Source: Jeotgalicoccus coquinae
GTDB lineage: Bacteria > Bacillota > Bacilli > Staphylococcales > Salinicoccaceae
Direction of reading: 5' to 3'
Assembly (NCBI RefSeq): GCF_014207425.1
Contig: NZ_JACHFF010000002.1
Coordinates: 124,001 to 188,000, forward strand
Length of the DNA stretch: 64,000 nt
In this document: positions 60,317 to 64,000 of the stretch, piece by piece
Layout of the letters: each line of letters starts with the position of its first letter
Position numbering within the stretch: position 1 is the first letter of the stretch
The notes under the pieces: generated by a model
What the model saw: only the letters and a program-made list of their open reading frames with translations
What the model was told of the DNA's origin: nothing
Databases searched by the model: none
Position numbers and translations under genes: made by a program

Positions 60317-61009
60317 TTTCACAAAACTTTTTATAATATTCTGCGAGGATTCGTCTGTATGGTAACGTTCCTCAGGATGCCACTGCAGGCCGATAACAAA
60401 ACCATGCTCTGTACTTTCTATCGCTTCTATAATGCCGTCATTTGTTTTGGCGGCAACATGGAATCCGGGTGCAACTTCATTCACTGCCTGATGATGATTG
60501 CTGATTGTAAATATTTCTTCCTGTTTAACAATCTCATACATCTTGCTGTCTTTTTTAATAATAACTTTATGAGTGAAATGTTCTTTACTGTCATTTCTCT
60601 GGTGTTTAATCAGGTCTTTATCTTCTATCTGACTGTATATATCCTGGTAAATCGTACCGCCTTCGTGAATGTTCAGCATGTGTGAACCGCGGCAGATTCC
60701 AAGTATTGGTATATCTCTTTTCAGAGCAAAATCGATAAGCTTCCATTCATACTCATCGCGTTCAGGTTCGACATTTCCAAGTTTCTGATGCGGATCCTGG
60801 TCGTATAACGCCGGATCGACATCGTCGCCGCCTGTCAGCAGCAATGCGTCTATATTGTCGACCTGTGCTTTAATTAAATCTTCGTTTTCAATCTCAGGCA
60901 GCAGCACTGGAACCCCGTGTTCTGAACTGATGACATCTATAAATCTTTTCGGGACTTCCTGATTATTTTTACCGATAAAAGTAGTAATTCCTATAAGCGG
61001 CTGCTTCAT
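60302..61009 (-). CDS. C26-family glutamine amidotransferase, second copy
   Basis: A 235-residue paralog of the gene at 59514-60227. It shares QPLIGITTFIG at the start, LLLTGGDDVDPALYDQDPHQKLG, PILGICRGSHMLNIHEGG (catalytic Cys) and IGLQWHPEERYHTDE (catalytic His-Glu). ATG 61009 follows AAAGGAG; an upstream frame extension is not needed. The tandem arrangement suggests local duplication with divergence, possibly for different gamma-glutamyl substrates. It is not HisH: that enzyme is about 200 residues and has other flanking motifs. Confidence 0.85.
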   Translation of the reverse strand: MKQPLIGITTFIGKNNQEVPKRFIDVISSEHGVPVLLPEIENEDLIKAQVDNIDALLLTGGDDVDPALYDQDPHQKLGNVEPERDEYEWKLIDFALKRDIPILGICRGSHMLNIHEGGTIYQDIYSQIEDKDLIKHQRNDSKEHFTHKVIIKKDSKMYEIVKQEEIFTISNHHQAVNEVAPGFHVAAKTNDGIIEAIESTEHGFVIGLQWHPEERYHTDESSQNIIKSFVKAAGK

Positions 61010-61116
61010 AATGATTCTCCTTTGCAATCTCAATAGCTATATATAGCCGAATTTAGCAGTGTTCAATCATTTTAAATGAAAAAATTCAAAAAATCACGGG
61101 ATCAATATTATGGATA

Positions 61117-61155
61117 AAAAGAGCACATATCCAATTCGGATATGTGCTCTTTTTA
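61117..61155. terminator. Terminator of the mhq operon
   Basis: AAAAAGAGCACATATCC pairs with GGATATGTGCTCTTTTT around six bases, just after the hydrolase stop codon. Confidence 0.9.
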
Positions 61156-61162
61156 ATTAACA

Positions 61163-61756
61163 TTACTTATTAAGCCATTCCCGCCCTGCAATAAGAGCTT
61201 CCTGCGGCAGTGTATGACCGTTCACCCACACTGTCGTTACAGCGGCGTTACGATCTTCAAATAACTTGATAACTCTTTCACTCTCAGACTCCGGTACGAT
61301 AGGGTCTCCCTTACCTAACGACAGGAACACTTCCACATCGCTGAAGTCATGTTTCTTCTCAAGATCAGTTGGATATAATGGTGCAAACAGCATTGCTTTT
61401 TTAAATTTCTCTTCCTGCTGCAGCATTAATTGAATTGCAATATTCGAACCGTTTGAGAATCCGACGAAGATTACATCTTCCAGTTTAAAATCGTACTCTT
61501 TCGCTTTTTCTGCGATAAACTCATACAATTCATTGCCGCGGAATTCTAAATCTTCCCAGTCATAATTCCCTTCGCCAAGACGTTTGAAGTAACGGTTCAT
61601 ACCGTTCTCTTTAACGTTTCCTCTTATACTTAAAACGTTGTATTCAGAGTTCAAAGCTTGTGCAAGCGGTAATAAATCTGTCTCAGTGCCGCCTGTTCCG
61701 TGAAGTAATACGAATACTGGTGCACCTTTTTTATTTTCATTATAAATATGTTCCAT
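61163..61756 (-). CDS. mhqD: Alpha/beta hydrolase, MhqD-like carboxylesterase
   Basis: A 197-residue carboxylesterase/phospholipase-type hydrolase. The oxyanion region VLLHGTGGTETDLLPLAQ, nucleophile elbow VGFSNGSNIA (Ser near 104), acid in GKGDPIVP and His in VNGHTLPQE form a complete triad. In S. aureus and B. subtilis MhqD is induced with ring-cleaving dioxygenases by quinones through MhqR. Its position as the last gene behind two dioxygenases and a flavin reductase supports that identity. Confidence 0.85.
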   Translation of the reverse strand: MEHIYNENKKGAPVFVLLHGTGGTETDLLPLAQALNSEYNVLSIRGNVKENGMNRYFKRLGEGNYDWEDLEFRGNELYEFIAEKAKEYDFKLEDVIFVGFSNGSNIAIQLMLQQEEKFKKAMLFAPLYPTDLEKKHDFSDVEVFLSLGKGDPIVPESESERVIKLFEDRNAAVTTVWVNGHTLPQEALIAGREWLNK

Positions 61757-61776
61757 AAATTAGCGCTCCTCATAAA

Positions 61777-62394
61777 TTATTTTGGTCTTTCAATTGTAAA
61801 CATACGCCCTATTTCTGCGTAATCATTGCCGGCCAGTCTGCTGACTGCAGCTAGCTCCTCAACATTGATATAGCCTTTTTCAGCATCGTAAATCGAGTCA
61901 TCAAGATGGTAATGTTCTATTTTTAAAAATAAAACATCTGTCGTCGGTTCCGCGCCATCGTAAATAACGTGCGAGTCATAAAGACTTGTTTCGAATCTGA
62001 CTTTTGCTTCTTTTAATCCCGGCGGACGAACTGAAACCGACTTAACGGGTGTAAAGTCTGCGTAGTTCAGTTCGCTGTCTCCCGGCGCGAGATTTGCAGC
62101 TGTTATGTTAGCGAGTTCGACATTCGATATATCAACGACATGAACCACAGCTTCTTTTTCAGTCATAATATTTCTAGTCGTATCTTTCTGTTCTCCGTTA
62201 ACTCTCTGCACTGCAATCGACAGCATCGGCGGTTTATATGTGACAATGTTGAAATAGCTGAAAGGTGCCACATTCACAACACCTTCAGCTGATTTTGTCG
62301 ATACTAGTGCGATGGGTCTCGGCACCACCGTACCGATCATTATTTTATTTTTTTCTTTAGTTGTTAAATCTTCATTTGAAAAACTGAACATCAT
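61777..62394 (-). CDS. Flavin reductase-like (FMN-binding split barrel) protein
   Basis: A 205-residue split-barrel flavoprotein with TVVPRPIALVSTKSAEGVVNVAPFSYFNIVTYKPPMLSIAV, the typical FMN-binding stretch, and GYINVEELAAVSRLAGNDYA near the C-terminus. Such proteins reduce FMN or act on quinones directly. It lies 20 bases before the hydrolase and 13 bases after the dioxygenase gene. The ATG at 62394 follows GAGGGGCGATA. Confidence 0.85.
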   Translation of the reverse strand: MMFSFSNEDLTTKEKNKIMIGTVVPRPIALVSTKSAEGVVNVAPFSYFNIVTYKPPMLSIAVQRVNGEQKDTTRNIMTEKEAVVHVVDISNVELANITAANLAPGDSELNYADFTPVKSVSVRPPGLKEAKVRFETSLYDSHVIYDGAEPTTDVLFLKIEHYHLDDSIYDAEKGYINVEELAAVSRLAGNDYAEIGRMFTIERPK

Positions 62395-62407
62395 TATCGC
62401 CCCTCAA

Positions 62408-63301
62408 TTAAAGGTCTAACTTCGGCATTGTTCTTACATACTCTTCTCTTTTGTGTTCATACTGCGCTGGCAGCTGCAGTGAAGAACCAAGTTCTGTCTT
62501 GTCTTCATCTACATCGAATCCAGGTTCATCTGTTGCGAATTCAAAAACAACTTCTCCGCGTTCACTTGTATAAATAGACTTAAAGTAATTTCTGTCTCTG
62601 ACTTCAGTAACACCGAAATTCTTGCTTTGAAGTAATGTCTGCCATTCTTCTAAAACTTCCAGGTTCGGTACAGACCATGCAATATGATGTACTGTTCCAA
62701 TACCAAATCTTCCTCTTGGTTTTGGCGGAAGCTCAGTTACGATATGATGCTTCTCTTCACCAGCCGTTTCAAAGTGATAGTTTCTGTCATTAATATCGAG
62801 TTCACTTAAGCCCATTGTACGCACTAGTAATTCTTTTGTGCCGTCAGGGTTACCCGATAGTAAAACAGCACCGTGGAAACCGATAATATCTTTTGTCTCA
62901 GCTTCACTGTCACCCTCTACTAAAGCGAGCTCAAGTCCGTGAACATCGTCAAACTGCAGTGTATCTTTACCGAAAAGCTTTGTATGTTCAGTTTTGATAT
63001 TTTGTTCTTTCAAATGATTTTCCCATTCAGTCATGCTGCCTTTAGGAATTCTGAAAGCTATTCTGCCAACTTGTCCGCTGCCTTTAACTCCCGGTCTGTC
63101 GACAACCCAGTTAAAGAACGTAATAATTGTTCCCGGACTGCCGTCATAGTCTCCAAAGTACAAATGATAAACTCCCGGATCATCGAAGTTGACTGTCTGC
63201 TTAACTAATCTTAAGCCGAGGACGTCTCTGTAGAACTCTATATTTTCATTCGGATCACCGACAATTGCTGTAATGTGATGAATTCTTTTAATTGCTTCCA
63301 T
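62408..63301 (-). CDS. mhqE: Ring-cleaving dioxygenase, MhqE/MhqO-like
   Basis: A 297-residue protein with two glyoxalase-like (VOC) modules. Metal ligands are seen in IHHITAIVGDP (His near 8), TVHHIAWSVPN (His near 215) and GEVVFEFATDEPGFDVDED (Glu near 263), the His-His-Glu set of extradiol-type enzymes. It should open hydroquinone or quinone adduct rings in quinone detoxification. ATG 63301 follows AAAGGGG. A second, related dioxygenase is immediately upstream. Confidence 0.88.
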   Translation of the reverse strand: MEAIKRIHHITAIVGDPNENIEFYRDVLGLRLVKQTVNFDDPGVYHLYFGDYDGSPGTIITFFNWVVDRPGVKGSGQVGRIAFRIPKGSMTEWENHLKEQNIKTEHTKLFGKDTLQFDDVHGLELALVEGDSEAETKDIIGFHGAVLLSGNPDGTKELLVRTMGLSELDINDRNYHFETAGEEKHHIVTELPPKPRGRFGIGTVHHIAWSVPNLEVLEEWQTLLQSKNFGVTEVRDRNYFKSIYTSERGEVVFEFATDEPGFDVDEDKTELGSSLQLPAQYEHKREEYVRTMPKLDL

Positions 63302-63319
63302 TTATATTCTTCCCCTTTA

Positions 63320-64000
63320 TTATTTACTTCTTGTAGTATCAAATGGTCTAATGGCTGCTTCAATCTGTGCGCGTTTCGGCTCTAAAAACGGCGGCAATGC
63401 AAGACTTTCACCTAATGTTTCGTACGGCTCGTCTCCCATGAATCCAGGTCCGTCTGTAGATAATTCAATCAGAATATGGCCAACGCGTGCATATAACGCT
63501 TCAAAGTAGAAACGGTCTACAAGTCCCGAGTTGCCGATACCCATCTTGCGGTATTTATCTTCCCACGCTGCAAGTGCTGCGTGATCTTCAACTCTGAATG
63601 ACACGTGGTGTACTTCACCGTAACCCTGACGTCCTTCAGTACCTTCATCTTTACGAAGAATAACCTGACCGCCGTTACCGCCTTCGCCAACATCTAAAAG
63701 TATTACATTGTCTTCTTCAAGAACCGGTTTCATACCGTAAACTTCCTGAAGAACTTTTTTGAAATCATCGTAATAGCTTACTGTAATCTCAATCGGACCA
63801 AGTCCGTATACTGCTTTATCTTCTGGTACAGGACCGTTTTTCCACGGTTTGCCAGGCGCTACACCTTCGTTATTTTCATCCGAGAATAACTGATAGCGCT
63901 GACCGTCAGACTCTTCAAACGGCAGTACTTTTTTACCGAACAATTCTTGAATACCGCTATGCGTTACACCATTTTCTTCAAAGCGGTTTAAATAATACTC
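63320..64000 (-). CDS. Second ring-cleaving dioxygenase (MhqO-like), 5' end beyond window
   Basis: The frame is open to the right edge (227 codons visible), with EYYLNRFEENGVTHSG before an internal TTG codon; the true start is therefore outside the window. The visible part corresponds to the last two thirds of an approximately 320-residue VOC dioxygenase, with VHHVSFRVEDHAALAAWE (metal His), FYFEALYARVGHILIELSTDGPGFMGDE (metal Glu), and a long C-terminal PPFLEPKRAQIEAAIRPF. It is a paralog of the next gene and the most upstream visible member of the operon. MhqR is not in view. Confidence 0.85.
   Translation of the reverse strand, partial: EYYLNRFEENGVTHSGIQELFGKKVLPFEESDGQRYQLFSDENNEGVAPGKPWKNGPVPEDKAVYGLGPIEITVSYYDDFKKVLQEVYGMKPVLEEDNVILLDVGEGGNGGQVILRKDEGTEGRQGYGEVHHVSFRVEDHAALAAWEDKYRKMGIGNSGLVDRFYFEALYARVGHILIELSTDGPGFMGDEPYETLGESLALPPFLEPKRAQIEAAIRPFDTTRSK

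Noticed and set aside
59514-61009. C26 amidotransferases as the missing HisH
   Set aside because: Both carry PuuD-type motifs and length, and lie far from the his operon; HisH has a different active-site context. Only an indirect role remains possible.
63320-63943. Start of the last dioxygenase at the internal TTG near 63943
   Set aside because: The reading frame continues open and family-like to the window edge, and there is no ribosome binding site before that codon; the gene is partial instead.

Overview
The window is a 64 kb chromosomal segment of a low-GC Gram-positive bacterium, most likely in the family Staphylococcaceae but probably outside Staphylococcus itself (a Jeotgalicoccus/Salinicoccus-type organism is my best guess). 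This rests on an HssRS-HrtAB heme-stress module, a class III fructose-1,6-bisphosphatase, a his operon with short HisG plus truncated-type HisZ, a FhuCBG/FhuD siderophore system, an Mhq quinone-detoxification operon, strong AGGAGG-like ribosome binding sites and A+T-rich promoters. I see no rRNA, tRNA, CRISPR array, phage or insertion sequence. Most of the window is ordinary chromosome, with small scars and remnants.

Layout. 1-7.3 kb: tail of an ABC-2 permease pair, an ArgO/LysE exporter, a DoxX/SRPBCC pair, a two-gene SMR efflux pump facing an Xre regulator with a DUF3169-like membrane partner, and a YfcC-family carrier. 7.3-7.6 kb: five 41-bp tandem repeats. 7.6-14.4 kb: the histidine operon hisZGDCBAFIE on the minus strand, lacking hisH, with a TrpR-like regulator upstream and two copies of a CACTTTA-N6-TAAAG operator. 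14.5-27.4 kb: acyltransferase, acidic PepSY lipoprotein, fbp, an SDR behind a Rex-like box, two tandem paralogous membrane proteins of unknown function behind a sigma-B-like promoter, aldo/keto reductase, an OpuF-type osmoprotectant importer behind a second sigma-B-like promoter, aldehyde dehydrogenase and an NAD(P)-binding protein. 27.4-36.3 kb: second YfcC carrier, heme efflux and sensing (hrtA, hrtB, hssS, hssR with an HssR box), a PepSY membrane protein with a YtkA-like lipoprotein, flavohemoglobin, and a relic of a MetE-like gene next to a LysR gene. 36.3-43.3 kb: GNAT, CDF transporter, an operon with fructosamine kinase, methyltransferase, TauE and DUF368/PopT, a CHAP protein and an SDR. 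43.5-47.8 kb: Fur-boxed hydroxamate-siderophore importer and a PhnA-like protein. 47.9-50.9 kb: HMA chaperone, unusual CPG-type P1B ATPase and a Crp/Fnr regulator, with FNR-like boxes before both effector genes. 50.9-57.7 kb: thymidine kinase with an altered P-loop, diaminopropionate ammonia-lyase, lipoprotein, S66 peptidase, MgtE, HTH-DUF1232 protein and PAP2 phosphatase. 57.7-64 kb: a peptide-binding lipoprotein with a consensus cre site, two C26 amidotransferases, and the Mhq operon running off the right edge.

Stress and redox control recur: heme (HssR), iron (Fur), NADH/oxygen (Rex-like and FNR-like boxes), nitric oxide (hmp), quinones (mhq), osmotic stress (opu, sigma-B-like) and carbon catabolite control (cre). 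The most unusual points are the missing hisH, the thymidine kinase P-loop variant, the CPG-ATPase/HMA/Crp module with paired operators, the uncharacterised tandem membrane paralogs, the 41-bp palindromic tandem repeat, and the metE-like relic beside its probable former regulator.
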